Assembly (NCBI RefSeq): GCF_020184175.1
Contig: NC_065533.1
Span: 20,544,695 to 20,608,694 of the forward strand
Direction of reading: 5' to 3'
Source: Aphis gossypii
Lineage: Eukaryota > Arthropoda > Insecta > Hemiptera > Aphididae
Length of the DNA stretch: 64,000 nt
In this document: positions 26,750 to 41,221 of the stretch, piece by piece
Layout: each line of letters begins with the position of its first letter
How positions within the stretch are numbered: the stretch's first letter is position 1
Position numbers and translations under genes: made by a program
Notes under the pieces: generated by a model
The model's database searches: none
The model's input: only the letters and a program-made list of their open reading frames with translations
What the model was told of the DNA's origin: nothing

Positions 26750-29700
26750 TTATAGTAAATATTATGTGTGTGATATAACAGATATATGTTTTTATCCTTT
26801 TTTTAAACTTGCGTATCTATATTTTTTTTAATGTAATTTTTACAGTGTTTTCGAACTGCAGTTTTCAATCAAATAGAAAACCTACTACAAAAATAACTAT
26901 AACACTTTTTATGTAGATAAATTTTAATAACAAGTTAATTTTGAACGAGTGGTTTTCTTCTTTTATCGTGTTCTTATTTTGCTAGTTGTTACGAGTTAGA
27001 CTAATACGAATATTACCAATTTCAATGTATTACTTTTAAAATTTTCAAGAATGTTTGACCTACATGTTATTATTCCTGTTTATAAACTATTATTGATTTT
27101 TTTGCTCGTTAAAATACCGATTAACTTAATGCTATAATTGAGTAATAAATATACGTTTGACGCCTGCCATGCACGTCTGTCCGTTTCAAATGCTGTTGCT
27201 ATTGCGAGCCTTAACAATAGATAACATTATTGTCGTCTCAAAGACATTTTTGCTTCTCAATCCATTTCCGTTGGGGCTTAGGCCAAATTAATTGTACAGA
27301 CAGGTATACCTTTACAATAATATTGTTTTATTGGCATTTAATTATTAATTAAATATTTTACTGTCATATGTCGTACAAACTATAAAGTATTGCAGTGTGC
27401 GCTTGTATTATATATTGTATACAAGTAAATAGCAGTCATTATTTATCACGGCGTACTGGTGAAATATGGTTACTACTTTCAAGAATTTCAGTTTGCACAC
27501 ATTGGATTGGATTAGACTGCAGCGTATAACATTAATTATTGGTTTTAATTTAATTTTATACATTCAAAGTATTTTTTTATATATAGGTACCTATATTTTT
27601 ATTATTTTTATATAATAATAGATAATAAATAATCGAAAACAATAATACGGTGCACTGTTAAACTGCTTCGATCTCCATTCCAAAACATCACAAATAATTT
27701 GAATTGAAAATATCGTCTTAATAACGTGAGTACCTATATTACTACTTTGTCCTTCAGTCGCACCATAGCGGTTATTTGATTCAAATTATTTTTATATTTT
27801 CGATTATTCTAATATTGTAATGCATTGATACCCATGTTATAATAACACATAACGGTTATTTCGAATAATTTTAAAACGAGTAAATAAAATATATATTTAG
27901 GTAGGTTGGGCGTATAATAAAATAATTCACTATATGAAATTAATATTGTAATTGCATATCGTATAATTATATCATCAATACTAATTGGCAATCGGCAATT
28001 TGATTTTTAGAATTTTCATACATTATTAAAACGATTTCAAACAAACTGAAGTGGGTTGATTTTATTTTTTCACATCTAATTACTAAAATAATGTTAACAT
28101 TAATTTTTTTGTATTTGATTTCGTATTAAACCGAATATTATCTACCCATTTATTTTAGCGATAACGACAGTATTATCATATTTGTATACATTTATTTTAA
28201 ACACAATAGCCTATATGACATGAATTGATACATTACTAAATAATAATACCTGATAAAAACAATAATCCTAAATTTAAATGACATAATTGTACCACGATTT
28301 ATTTAAATTTTTTATTGTTATTACATATATAGATATTATTATATACATTATAATAATATTATATTTGAATCAAATTAGTACAAAATAATATTATCAAGTA
28401 TTCCAAATAAATATTATGACTCTTCTCGAGATGTAAATAAAATTAAATATTGTATGAAAGAAATGTGTATGTATTGACTGTAAAATAATATCCCAAAACC
28501 AATTTCGTATTATACAGTAATTTTGGGGACGCTAAGAAATTGGATACTTATAAAACACTTAAACAAACCCTTAGATGTCCTGGTTTCACGAAATGCATAT
28601 CCTATTCGAATCCAAATAAAACAGAAACCTAGGTACCTGGAACCTACTTATATACATTTTTCATACAACAAACAAGGTAAGAGATACGTACATAAGGACT
28701 AAATAAATATCCTTTGATGTATTAAAAACGTTTCCGGTAACATTGTCTTGGTGTTTATTATCAAATGCTAATGTGAGTTTGTTCGAAATGTTTTAAGTTC
28801 AACACTTGGATTATTTTTTTTTTTTTTGCTAAGCACTCTAATTCTGCACACTTAAAGTTTTTTATAAGAATTTTAAATTATTGTACAAACTGAAGTATAA
28901 GTTGAATTTCATTGTTAGATTATAATACATTAAGGATAAGCTCTAGCTGGGTTTGAAAAATGTAACGGATCCACTAGGTGTCATGATCTTTATGAACACA
29001 TGTCCCATCTTAAAAATAACCTGTCTTATACCGTCGATATAAATCATTTTTTTTTTAAATTATTAACATGCATACATTCATAAAATCAAAAAATAAGTCT
29101 TTACATACATAAATAACTGGGGAGAGGAGGTGATATTTTAAAACATACAATGATATTACTTATATTACTATATTTGCATTTAAAACTTTCAATATACGTC
29201 ATACGTAAACGTAACTCATTATGTAAGTACAATTTAATTACAATTTGATAAACCCTTTTTAAGCAATTCGAACATTTTAGAAAAAGTATTTAATAATGAA
29301 TCGCTATAACATGCGCGAATTGTTTTTGTTGCATTAAATATTTAAAGAAATATCTATTGTCTTATCTGATAACTTTTTGTTGTGCTGTCTTTGTTTAATT
29401 TTAATTATATGGTATGGAACACTCGCACCTTGTAATGAGCTTAGATGAGATTGTTTAAAAGCAAGCCTAGCTGGTTAACAATTTTAAATGTTGTTTAATA
29501 ATTAGATATTAATATTTGTCTGGTTCTGAAGCGATGTAAACACGATTTCGATATACTTGTGCATAGATAACTCAAAATCTTACAAAAGTACAACAGAATA
29601 ATTACGGATTTCTATTCTTTTCGTTTTTGTTTTTTTCAGTGGTCTATTGAGTGAAAAAGTTATTTTGATTTTGGGATACAAAGTTGTTTTTTTTTTTTTT

Positions 29701-31559
29701 AACCAGCTTTCATCATTGCCATGCATTGTGAACTTTTTTGATTAATATCCAAAATTTTACCAATCTTTTAATGGAAACGTACGACAAAGTATTAAAAATA
29801 TATACATCTCGACTGAGACGTTATCTCGAAGCTGCACACATTTTTTTCCTCGTTTTCCTGTATATTCATTTTCATCCCACACAACCTATTTCCATTGCCC
29901 ATTATTATATTCAACACTGGCTCTCTCCGGTAGAAACATGGACGAAAAAAAAACTACTACGTCGCAAACGGGATTCGCCCTATATAATATTATAATAGGT
30001 AAATGTAAATATTACGTGTAAGTGTATAACCTAACATTCTAACCCGTACGCGAGTCGCGCCAGCGTATGAATATATGATGTTTTATTATACACAAAGATA
30101 TTACATCATAAATAATAATCAATGTTGCAAATTGCAACGCTAAAATAAGTGTATAGCACATTTCACTTATATCACCGACTGATCGTAGACAGCGCAGAAT
30201 CCAAAAAGATCGATTTTTTCATCACATTGATGGTCAAATCAACTTGTACCAAAATCGTCTAACACAAAAAATTATTAATTTTTTTTTTTTTCAAACTAAA
30301 CAAAATATTATTTGAACCAATTTGAGGGGGAATATTGTATTTTTATAACCATTTTAATTTATAAATAGTTTAAATCTTGTAGAATATAATATCCATGTGA
30401 AGGTGTTGAAAAAATAATAAAAACAATAATAATCAACGAACAACGTTGAAAACATAAACTATCGAAATACAGTAGAAAATGAGAATATTTACGCAACACC
30501 AGTTGACAGTTAATAACAAAATTGATTTTATTTTTGTTGTTTTTGATCGAAAGAACTTGGTATTTTTTACTGAATATTTATTTATATTTTATACATGATA
30601 TAATTTTCAAAATGTTTTTCATCTTTTAAAGCTTATACGTATAGATATTTGACATGTTCAAATTTTTAAAGTTTTTTTCTCGATTTATGACGAATATAGT
30701 AGTAACTTTTTTGTTACTACCTATGTTAAAAAGCTTGAAAGTTGAATACAAAGTTCTGCATAAGTTGTTTTTATATCGATTTAATAATATCGAAAATACA
30801 TATTTACAATTTTATTATGTTATAAACATTTCAAGTTTGAATATTGACGAAATTGAATATTTAAACGTAAAATAATGATTTTTCCTCGGACAGTTTTAGC
30901 TATTATGTTGTAACTCAAAAAACATCAACCATAGAGACTTGGAACTGTTTTCCATTCATTATATTGTGCATTATTAATAATAATTATAGTTCAATCGGAT
31001 GTATGTGTAAAATCACTTGTATTATAAGTTATAATACACGTTTTATAATTTATATTTTATAACACACGAACAATAAACCTGTATCAATACGTTACGATTT
31101 TTAACACATAAACTTTCTTTAAAATCTAAAATTTGAGAAAAATGCCCTACATTCTATAATAACTACAAAAATATTTAAAAAATAAAGTTATAAAACGAAA
31201 AAATAATACAAAATAAAATTAGTGTAGGTATTCTAAACCAAGGATGCATGAAACGAATTTTTAACTAAAATAGCATTTTATAGGATCAAAGGAAAAATGT
31301 AAAATTCATCAACGTCTTATATTTAATTATTATCATTATAATTTTCAAAATATTTCGACTTATTTTATGCTATTTATACCCACACACTTTTTCAAGCAAT
31401 TTTACGGTACAGCTGCAATATTGACACACACATTAATAGCGAGACTACATTTATGATAAATTATTGTGTACAGTGACTTTGGCAAAAATTGGTTCAACCA
31501 CTAGCGTTAAAGTTATAGCAACATCAATGCATAAAAAAAAATATTCTTAGAAATATAAT

Positions 31560-31710
31560 CTGACAAACAGCTCCGCTCAACATCATATTTTGTTGAATGC
31601 AACGGCATATCATCGAATTCAAATACATCTATTACATTGAACGATACTCGAAGACGATGCACACTCGATACCCGATGTACTTACCTAAATTAAAATATTT
31701 TCAATATTTA
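31560..31710 (+). repeat. copy of a dispersed repeat family
   Basis: CTCCGCTCA, then GAATTCAAAT, then a CATCTATTACATTGA-like stretch follows the order seen in the copies at 45070-45190 and 45940-46080. The 73-residue open frame starting at 31597 lies over it and is not evidence for a gene. Confidence 0.5.
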
Positions 31711-31782
31711 TTAGAATTCCAAGTGCTTCAAGACATATCTCTAAAATACAACTGGGCTGTTGCGTTGGAGCGCAAATTTAAC

Positions 31783-31806
31783 AGTTACACTAAATTTAGT
31801 GTAACT
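31783..31806. repeat. perfect 24-bp palindrome
   Basis: AGTTACACTAAA is followed at once by its exact reverse complement, with no spacer. It lies just right of a dispersed repeat copy and may be part of that element or a dimeric binding site. Confidence 0.8.
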
Positions 31807-31809
31807 TGC

Positions 31810-34800
31810 ACTAAATAGATTCATATAGAAATCGCAAAATTCTAGTAGGTAAGTAATCAAAAGTCTAATAAAAAAACTTCAATTTTCAAACTTTTGATAA
31901 ATAATTGGATTTAGTTAGTATTTTGAGTGGTTAAAAGTAAAAAATATCCAATATTTAAATTCTTTCCAAAATAGTTTTAAAAAATACATGTATATAGAAA
32001 ATGGAAATTTAGCAAAAATCAATTTTTGACAAATCAAAAATTATTTATATATTGTATTTTAAAAATACGAGATATAATTGTAAATATGTGATTTTTTTAT
32101 CCAAATATTTATAATGACATTTTTCTATACATATTCCAAGTAATTTTTGGTTTTTTTTATATTACTTTTAGACATTTGAAAATGTTGATTTATTTAATAT
32201 TTTTAGATTTATGCATAATAATAATAAAAATATAAGATTTTTCTAAATTTGTTCTTATCATAATCAAAAATATCGAAAATGGTCAATAATTTTTTTTAAA
32301 CTTAATCATTTTAAGTTCAAATTTTTAAAAACCCCTTCAAAATCAGGAAAATATGTCAACTATTTTATCATTTAAAATAGGTTAATGTTAAAATCTATAG
32401 CTTAAAAATATCACACATGATTCTAATAAAATTTGGAAGACTTAAGAACTTAAACGTATGTAATTACGATTTAACCTTAAAAATTGTTATTATTCATTAT
32501 ACTATTCAAAAAATATTAATTGTAAAATTAAAAAAAAAAAAATGTTATTATTACTTTAATAATAAAAAATAATAAAATATTATTATTTTCTGTACAAAAT
32601 TTAATTTTAAATACATTAAGATCGATGTAAAGTTATTTACACCACAAACCTTTACAACATTCTATGGTTAATAAAAAAACCTTCTAGTTAATAACAACTA
32701 TACCTAGAAATAATGTTCTATGAAATAATATTATATTATACACCATTCGTTTTCAGTGCAAATTGTATGGTTTTTTTTTTTAAGAAATTTTAATTTATTA
32801 TTCAAGTACTCGAAACTTCGCTGATGCTTGAAAAAAAAAATAATTACATTTTTTTAAAATAATTTTAAAAAAGTTTTCAATAAATACTCTGCAATGGGTA
32901 AATTGCATTGTATTAAGTCTTAGAAATACATTGCAAGACTATAGTAAGTTATCCGGGCTGGATCCCAATGAATTGTTAATTTTTTTTTTTAATATTTCTT
33001 CTCGTACGTAATATACATATTAAAATTATGTACCTCACACGAACATTCGGCGCTGACTCATAAGCGTTATAATAATATATTATGAACGATTAAGTCAAGT
33101 CCATATATTATAATTTATAATATAACAGATACCCACCTATGCATAACCTAGGCACGTAATATGTTATTATTGCAATTTACAGGTACTTACAAGCATTATC
33201 GGTTTCCGTCGAGCAAAAATTTTGATATTTCACTGCAAAATTAAACGTCGATACTGAATAAACGGGTTTTTTATTTTATTTTGCCGTACAATCGAATACC
33301 AATAATACGTCATAGAAACGCATTATTTTCAAGAGTTTCTACAACCAAATAGTATTTAATATATTTTTATGTACGCATATTATATATTACTACCTAATAC
33401 TCGCGATTATATTACTTGATAAGACTTTGTGTACACATCGTCTTCTGAAATATTACGCATAAGTACTCCGTGTATTTAATGTACAATAAATGTGTAAGCA
33501 TTTATGTGTACCGTGGGAGATAACAATGAACATTCAAAGCTCGGACAGGAAATGCTTATATACGTACAGCCAGTATTAATATGTAAGTATATATATATAA
33601 TATCATTATTTTCGTCGCGATTCCAATCTATGACAACAATGGGCTCACTTATCTTAATCTCTGGAACGTTAAAAAAAACTTTCTTGAGCATTTTTGTTTC
33701 AATCACTTTGAGATATATAAGTCTGCAGACGTGAATTACACAAGGAAAAGTACACTCCGATTCCTGAAGTAATACGCAGTGCAAACAATATTCAATGACT
33801 CGACATTAAAAAATAAGATAAACATGATTCTCTTTTCTTTTTACTTTTTACTTTTTTTCATATCCGAACAAACAAAACTTGTATTCATATCGTAAACTAC
33901 TTAGAAAATTTTAGGCCGTCGCCATATCCGAAAATCCGATTTAATAACCGAAAAAAGCAATATCCAAGCTTCATTTGTATTACCTATAGGCTATAGGTAC
34001 TTTGGTTCTGCTATGAAAAACGAAACCCCATTGTAGTATGTTATAATAATTTATAATACTGTTATGTTGATTTTACAGAAAATGCTTTTACTTCGATTTG
34101 AAATCGAGTACAAACAGTAATTTAAGTTTAGTAATTAATATTCTAATTATTTTCTTAATTATAATTTTAAACCGTGTACCTAGCTAATATACATTTTAGT
34201 TGTTTAGTGTATAAAAAATCAAAAGAAATTACTTATGATAAATCATTCAACAAAAATACATTTTGTTAAAATCCTGGTATTGCAAAAATATACCTGCAGT
34301 TTTCGAGAATTTTTGTTAATTGTTTTAATTATTTTTTAATAATTAAGAAAATATTGGAGTGCTTGTTGGAATTTAGTTTAATTTTGGAATTAATATTTCA
34401 CCGCCTTTTTATCCTACAAAAAGCTGCACATGACTAAAGAAGGAATTTTTACTATTTTTACAATTTTTTTTTTTTATTATTATTATTTAATTCTAAAACA
34501 AAAGCATTCACATAAAAATGTAAAATATCATAGAACTTAATATTAGGTACCTACCTAGATATAAAAAATATGTTAAAAAAAATTTTTGTAAATCTATAAT
34601 TTTATAGATTATATATTATTATGTATATATATATTATTATTTATAATTTTATAAAGTACTTATTCATTTATTTAGCGAAATTGATTTTTCACAATTATTC
34701 GAGTAATTTATTTGATGGAGGTTGAAAATTCAATAACATTTCTTATATAAAAATTCTCATTTAATCGCTGGCTATCATTGTATTTGTTTCTATATTTTTG

Positions 34801-37651
34801 AGTGCTTCGTAAAGTTTTATCATTTTTTTATAATATCGTTTCCAACTTGACTTGGCTCTTTTCCTTTTTTTCATTAAACCGCATTTGTTGATTACTAAAC
34901 TTATATAGGTACTTTCGTTTAAATTTAGTTTAGTAAATCGTAAATGATAAAATATAAAAACAATAATAACAATAATATGCAGTCCGTATACGAGAAACAA
35001 GAACAATGGCACAACTAGCATTGAGAAGGGATAGTGGTGCTTAGGGCGATTTCATATTTCATTGTAACAACTACACATACTTAAATTTAAAATAAAATGC
35101 AATACTAAATATTGAGAAGTCCTCGTGATACAATACTAACTATGAGTAGGAACAAATAGTAAATAGTAGTAAACTACTGTACATTTACATTAGCTTACAT
35201 CTACACAGCTAAAATAGTATTGTGTAGTCGGTAATAATTAGTAACTAGTAATAGTAATAGTAAATAATAATAGTAAACTATTAAATGAGTGTTGTTTTTT
35301 TAATTAGTATTATTACATACATAAAAATTTAATTAAAAATTATTTGGCAAATACATTTTTGAAAATAATCATGTTAAAATAGTACAATATTCATGTTCAT
35401 TTTCATCATACTCACATAGAGTATATGTACAATAATATTTGAAATTGGTTTCTTTGTGATTGACAAAAAGAGTGTTTTTTACCTAAATATAGATTCGAAA
35501 TTCAAATGTAATAATAAAATACCCAAAGAACATTTTACTATTTACCATATTTTTAGTGAGTCGCATTTAAAAAAAAATGTATACCATCGTATTTTCAAAC
35601 ATTCAAGTATTCAAATATCCGTAAAAATACATTTTTCCAAATGAAAGTATTTTATTGATTTACTTGAAAAATAATCGATGTACACAAGCGATCATTTTAT
35701 CAAGATGTTTTTTTTTTAGATAATATTAATTTCTACATTATTAATAACTTGTACATAATATCTATTATATATAATTGCTTCGGCTTTTTTAATTAATTTT
35801 GTAAAACATAGCTACACTCTTTGGTTATTTTTTTTAAAACCTTTTATACTTTAGCATCACTAAAATTAAATTTTTTAAATTATAAGCCAAATGGAATGGC
35901 TTGATAAAATTAAAAACTTTTTATTCTTCATCTATAAAATATTAGGACCATCCTTATATACATGCAGTATTGTATACATTATACATAATATTATATATTT
36001 TATCATTTTTATGTATAAAATATTTATTCATTAAAAATATTCCGGACATTTTTTTTTTATTATTAATTTTAAAAATAGAGTTTTTGTAAAACATCTCACA
36101 TAATTATTTGCAGTTATATATACAAGTTGTTATTTATGGACCCTAGCTCGTTTTCAATGTAGTCCTTTGATAATAATATACTCTTTATGATTTCGTGCCT
36201 CGAACTACATAATAGCTTTGAAAGTGTTAGTTCAATTTTTTTTTTATGTACACACAGCATTTTTACACATTTTAGTGAAACAAAAAAAAAAGAAAATCAA
36301 AATCAAAATCTACAAATAAAAGTCTCAGTAAAATAAAACAAAACTTATGATTTTTTGCTATCCATTTATTGAAAAAAGTATTATCTTATACTTAAAATTA
36401 TATTTTGATAACAAACCGTTGAAAATAAATGTGTTTGTGTACACATGCACGTTTTAATGTGAAATTAATCGTTAATAATAGTTTAAATAATTTTGGATTA
36501 TATCAGGTGACCTTAGATTCACAGTTTACAAAGTGTTCATTATAAATTAATATATGCATCGTTTCAGTTACTTCAAATGAGCATTTGTTTTTAGATAAAA
36601 TTATTTATAGTACCTATATATTTTAAAATTGTACATAATTCTAAAAAGTTTTGATAGCAAACTTTCAATGTGGGTATAAATATTAGAATTGTTTGTATGG
36701 TATCAAAATTATTATTCATTATTAAATGAAAATTACTAGATTCGCCCAGCTGAATTCAAATTTTGTTATCTACTTTCAGAAAAAAAAAGGTCAAAACAGT
36801 TAAACAAAACTTTGGACCTCTATATTTATTCAAAAAAAAAAAAGCATATAACCATAAATACCATTAGCGTCTAACAATTATTATATTATGACAGTAAATT
36901 TCGTTCGAAAAACTGTTAATGAGGTGTTTTGCCAGTAAATGTCTAAAATTTGAAATATTGGCCATTTAAAACTGGGAGGTTAACTCGTTCGGAAAATCAA
37001 CTAGTTTGCTGCGGACAACTTTTTATTTAATAGCTTTTTTTCTTTTAAATACTGGCTTCTTCATAAAATACTTGGTATTTCTCTAACTTATTTCACCTTA
37101 AATATTTTATATTTTACAGTTGAATGAAGAAAGAAACAAATAAACTTGGTTAAAAAGTTTGAGCATGAGTACAGAGATGATTTTTCTTTTCATAAAAAGT
37201 TTTCTTATTGCTTCACCTAGATATCTATTTGGCAATAGCGTCCAAAGGAGTTCTAAACAAACATCAATCGTGATGAATTTTTATAAAATAGGATTTTGTC
37301 ACTTTCCAATACCACTTAAAATAGACATATTTTTCTATTGTTATTTTTTACAAACATAAAACAACAAATCTTGTTTTTTGTAAAAAAGAATGTGGAGGGT
37401 TAAAAAAAATTTTAAATCCAAATATATTTATAAAATTCTTGAAAAACATATAATATAATCATATATGTTGTCCTATAAAATAATTCAATATTAAGTATAG
37501 ATAATTGGCACTTTTAAAAATATACATTATAATTTGTGTTTATATAGTATGTACGTCCATATCGGTTGTGAAAAAAATTGACAATACCCGGTCTAGCCGT
37601 TCTAATTTGTGTTAGTTATTCACATAACTATGTAATATATGTATGATATGT
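31810..37651. other. AT-rich non-coding DNA
   Basis: Includes a TAGTAA-rich low-complexity block (35146-35288). Open frames of 102 codons (33476-33784 minus) and 86 codons (34761-35021 minus) have no recognised domain. Confidence 0.5.
34761..35021 (-). other. open frame of 86 codons, weak small-protein candidate
   Basis: The N-terminus has about 28 hydrophobic residues (MLVVPLFLFLVYG... HIIVIIVFIFY), like a membrane anchor or signal. A basic half with MKKRKRAKSSWKRYYKKM follows. In AT-rich DNA hydrophobic and Lys-rich frames arise easily by chance, and no homology is recognised. Confidence 0.18.
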
Positions 37652-37659
37652 ACCTATAA

Positions 37660-37856
37660 CAGTGGTTTTCAAACTGGGTGCCACGGCAAACTGGTGTGCC
37701 GCGGTTTTTCCATAAATTACCAATTGCATTGAATTGTGAAAATAAATAAATAATTAATTCAAAACAATTTTGTTCATCTAAAAATTGGTCAGTGTGCCGT
37801 GAACATTTTTTGATGTTTACGGTGTGCCGTGTATAATAAAAATTTGAAAACCACTG
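37660..37856. mobile_element. hAT-type MITE (197 bp)
   Basis: The ends are perfect 14-bp inverted repeats (CAGTGGTTTTCAAA). The flanks, ACCTATAA and ATCTATAG, match at 6 of 8 positions, as an ageing hAT duplication would. GTGCCGCGG/ACGGCACAC motifs sit below the termini on both sides. Non-coding. Confidence 0.8.
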
Positions 37857-38529
37857 ATCTATAGTTTAAAAGTATTTTTAATGGGCATTTAATTACACAT
37901 TTCATAAAAATAGAAAACTTATAGAAAACTCTGTAACATATTTATATATTATATCACAATGAATTTCGTCCAAGCCTGAAGGTACATATTGTGTTATTCT
38001 GTTTTTGTGAACTCCGATGAAAATGATATACTAGGTGACTCTTTTTAAGTTCATCACTCATTTTCTCGAAAAGAAAATACATTTTAAATTTATAAAAATC
38101 ATATTCCAGTCAATAAGTCATAAGTAATAAGTATTTAAAGCTAAAATAAGCGATGTTGAAGAACAGAGGCTCCCCATAACTTTGTGTACACTACTCCGTT
38201 CATCAAAACTTTAAATACTACTTAAAACTTATTATTAATATAACTGATTAATTTTCATTGAAAATTTGATTTTTGTGAAGAGATGTAAAATGAATGCTGC
38301 CATTCAAAAAAGTAATCGTTTAAAAAAAAATATAAGTATAAAACATAATAGAAAATACGAAAATATTATATATTTTTTGGTAATGTCGTTTTGTGACGAG
38401 CGAATTATCAAACAAAAAAAAATATACATATATATTACACACTAAAAACGTATTAAAATTATTTTAGTGTTAATGCCTTCAAAAGAATCACAAACCTTGT
38501 AACTGCTCATAATATACCATTTACATTAT

Positions 38530-39340
38530 ACTTACAGCCGTTCGGGAGAACGCAAAATACGAATCGGCGATTGTCGTACAGCACTTACAGCCACCGCGTC
38601 CCAGTCTCTGTAAGTAGGTATTATAATTTATATATAATACTCGTCGAAGCGAAGAGATCGATGGAAAAATACAAAGCTCTGACTCCATCGCGTGAGTCAT
38701 GAAAACACCGCACTGCTATACCAGTGTTACTTAACGTAGATCGTCGCGAGTTTTGATTTATTTGATTTTTTACTTATTTTTTTTTTTTTTTTTTTGTACC
38801 AATAACTAGTAGGTACTAACTGTCTGCAGTGTCCATTCGCGCCTCTGTATGGGCAAAATAAAATATAATATAATAGCCGTGCTCATCGTTCGAATAATTA
38901 GAATACTCACACACGTACACGCGTGTACGTTTTGTAACGATTTTGTTTCGTCGTTTTGACATCCGTTATGGCCATTACGACGGACTGCACGCAATGCAGC
39001 GTGCACACATGCATATATATATATATTATTATGTTATATATTATTTATGTATGAATGTACCGTGGTTGTATAGTCGGACAAAAGGGTCTCGTGTTAATAT
39101 CGATAAGTGCTGACTAATAGGGATCTAGCCTGGGCCGTGACAGAGTACATCGTAGGGAGATTAGTGCAGTACAGTGCAGTGCAGTGCAGTGCAGTTGCAG
39201 TATGGTGTGTGTGAATTGCGGAGTTGAGTATATTAATATTATTTTATCATACATAATACGTACGATAGGAAGTAGTAGCGGATGCAGTATAATATTGTAT
39301 TATGTGTGAAGCGAGCGTGGTATAATATTTATGACTTTTT
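38530..39340. other. GC-richer non-coding segment with possible donor site
   Basis: The part 38530-38615 ends CTCTGTAAGTAGG, a good plus-strand donor. A 19-T run lies at about 38777-38795, and the GTGCA repeat is at 39164-39201. No coding frame of note. This could be the 5' end of a transcript running right, but no downstream exon was recognised. Confidence 0.2.
39164..39201 (+). repeat. GTGCA pentanucleotide tandem repeat
   Basis: GTGCA recurs about seven times with single changes (GTACA, GTTGCA) just before an ATG at 39202. That ATG opens a frame of only about 36 codons, which is not convincing. Confidence 0.85.
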
Positions 39341-40379
39341 ACTTTTATCGCGATATTTCGATATTTTCTAATACGTTTGTTAACAATATATATTATTTAG
39401 TCTTACAAGTGTGCGATTTTCGTTAAAGTAATAATCATATTTATAATATTATAGTATTAATACGTCGGTTGCTGCAACGTCTAATAATGTATGGCACATT
39501 ATTTATATTTGAATAAATTCGACTAAAATATCGTCGATATCACAATAATGTAATACTAGTAATCTACTTGGAAACAGCTAGAAAACTATATAACAATAAA
39601 TTATGAATTAGTGATCACAGCTGTATATATTTTATAAGACTCAAAATGCCCTATATAGTTATTTCTATATAATTTAAGTTGACATTTAGTTCATTTTTAT
39701 GTATTTTGTCATACTAGTATACGTTTAGTAAATTTTTGTCACGATCCAGTGGTTTCTTACGTCGTGGCAATCGATCGGGAGCCCAACTCTTTATATACTT
39801 CATACCAGCTGTAAGCTGTTTAATTTCTCTTGCAGAAACGATATCGGTACTCTTATTAGTCAGACGCATTGTACTTTTTACACCAGTGACGGGTGAAAAA
39901 TCGTTATTAGATTTTCATATTTGATGCTTGCAACTCCAAACTGTCATGTGCTTCTTAAGTTGTTTTTTTTTTTGTACATTTGTTTTATCGCGAAATAGCA
40001 TACTACAGTACACTCAGTTTTCGTTTTATTGTGTTTTAACCTACCGTGTGTCACGAACCGTTTGTTTTTTGACAATTTGTTTGTTGGATTTTTTACAACA
40101 TATAAGTTTTGACACGGATTTCTATATTATCGTAATCATCACTTTTAATAATATCGTCTTCGCTTCATCGGTTCATCGGTCACAATATTATGGTCGTTGA
40201 TTGTACCAATATTGTTTTTCGTCTGTGCTGTATCGGTTTCTTATTATTTGGTATAACATCGTTCTTACATTGCAATATTATTTTATGTTTGTCGATATAT
40301 CGTACAAGCATACTAGCCTGAAAGTACCTATTCAGCGAGTACTTACATGAGAGGATAAATGTATCTGTGTCAAAATTAG
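39341..40379. other. non-coding DNA
   Basis: Frames of 62 and 90 codons at 39736-40200 are rich in Phe, Leu and Cys from T-rich DNA and are not convincing genes. Confidence 0.5.
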
Positions 40380-40387
40380 GGTGGGTG

Positions 40388-41213
40388 CAGGGACGCCCGC
40401 ATAAATGTAGCTCAGGGGGAGGGGCAAAAATATTGCAAATACCTAAATACTTATGGGAAGATTTATCGCTACATTTTTCATCTACTCATACTTTGTAACA
40501 GTATCATTAATATTTTTTTTAAAACAAAACTTATTTAAGTTAATATAAAATTACACTATTAGGTCTAATGTTTATAAGAAAAAACATAATAAAGTTTAAA
40601 CAAAAAACAACTTTGATTGAATTTACATATTGCTACATATTTTATTCAAAAAGTTATCACAATTTCCTTTTGTATAAAGCAAATAAATTAATTGAATCAT
40701 CAATTTGTTGATTAAAAAATTTTTAGGAATTTCTTTTTAAGAACTGAATCCATATTTACACGTCTTAATGAATTTTTTAATATTATTTTAACTTAAAAAT
40801 TGGTTACTTTGTAAATTGTAAATTTATAATCATGTATGCTTTCCAAGTATTTTGATTTTATTATTATGTTTTTCGTACACGATTCATATAATATAATATA
40901 AATATTATTATTATTATACATTATTACATTATTCGGCAATAAGTGAGATCAACTATTTTTAATTACTTTGACTCGTCCGCGGAACAGGAAATTTGTAGGA
41001 ACCAGACAAAAGTGACTTAGCGATTGAAAATAATATTAAAGTTTTTTTAAAATTAAATACCTCTAATATGACTTGTTAGATACAAGGATTGTCGAATAGT
41101 CGCTAAATACCTAAGACCAGCTTTATGTAAAAAACTTCCAATTTTATAACTGACACGAAAAATTCAAGGAGGCGATAGCCCTCATTGGCCCCATTGGCTT
41201 CCGGGAGTCCCTG
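40388..41213. mobile_element. non-autonomous hAT-type element (826 bp)
   Basis: Left CAGGGACGCCCG matches the inverted right end CAGGGACTCCCG at 11 of 12 positions. Both ends continue into G-rich runs and the inside is AT-rich. An 8-bp direct repeat, GGTGGGTG, flanks it exactly (40380-40387 and 41214-41221). No transposase frame was found inside. The perfect duplication suggests a fairly recent insertion. Confidence 0.8.
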
Positions 41214-41221
41214 GGTGGGTG

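Larger units (their letters stand above)
26231..31559. other. AT-rich non-coding DNA
   Basis: Holds the TTAGG-like array and TC repeat. An inverted pair of ACAAT-type motifs (27215-27233) lies in a balanced stretch at 27160-27300. Open frames of up to 85 codons look like chance. Confidence 0.5.

Noticed and set aside
33476..33784. 102-codon minus-strand frame
   Set aside because: Overlaps an equally open plus-strand frame, includes a TA-repeat-coded Tyr/Ile stretch, and matches no family I know.
35816..35830. CTCTTTGGTTAT resembling the start of miR-9
   Set aside because: The rest of the mature sequence does not match and no hairpin partner is seen.
39066..39078. GGTTGTATAGT, like the end of let-7
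   Set aside because: The seed half of let-7 is absent.
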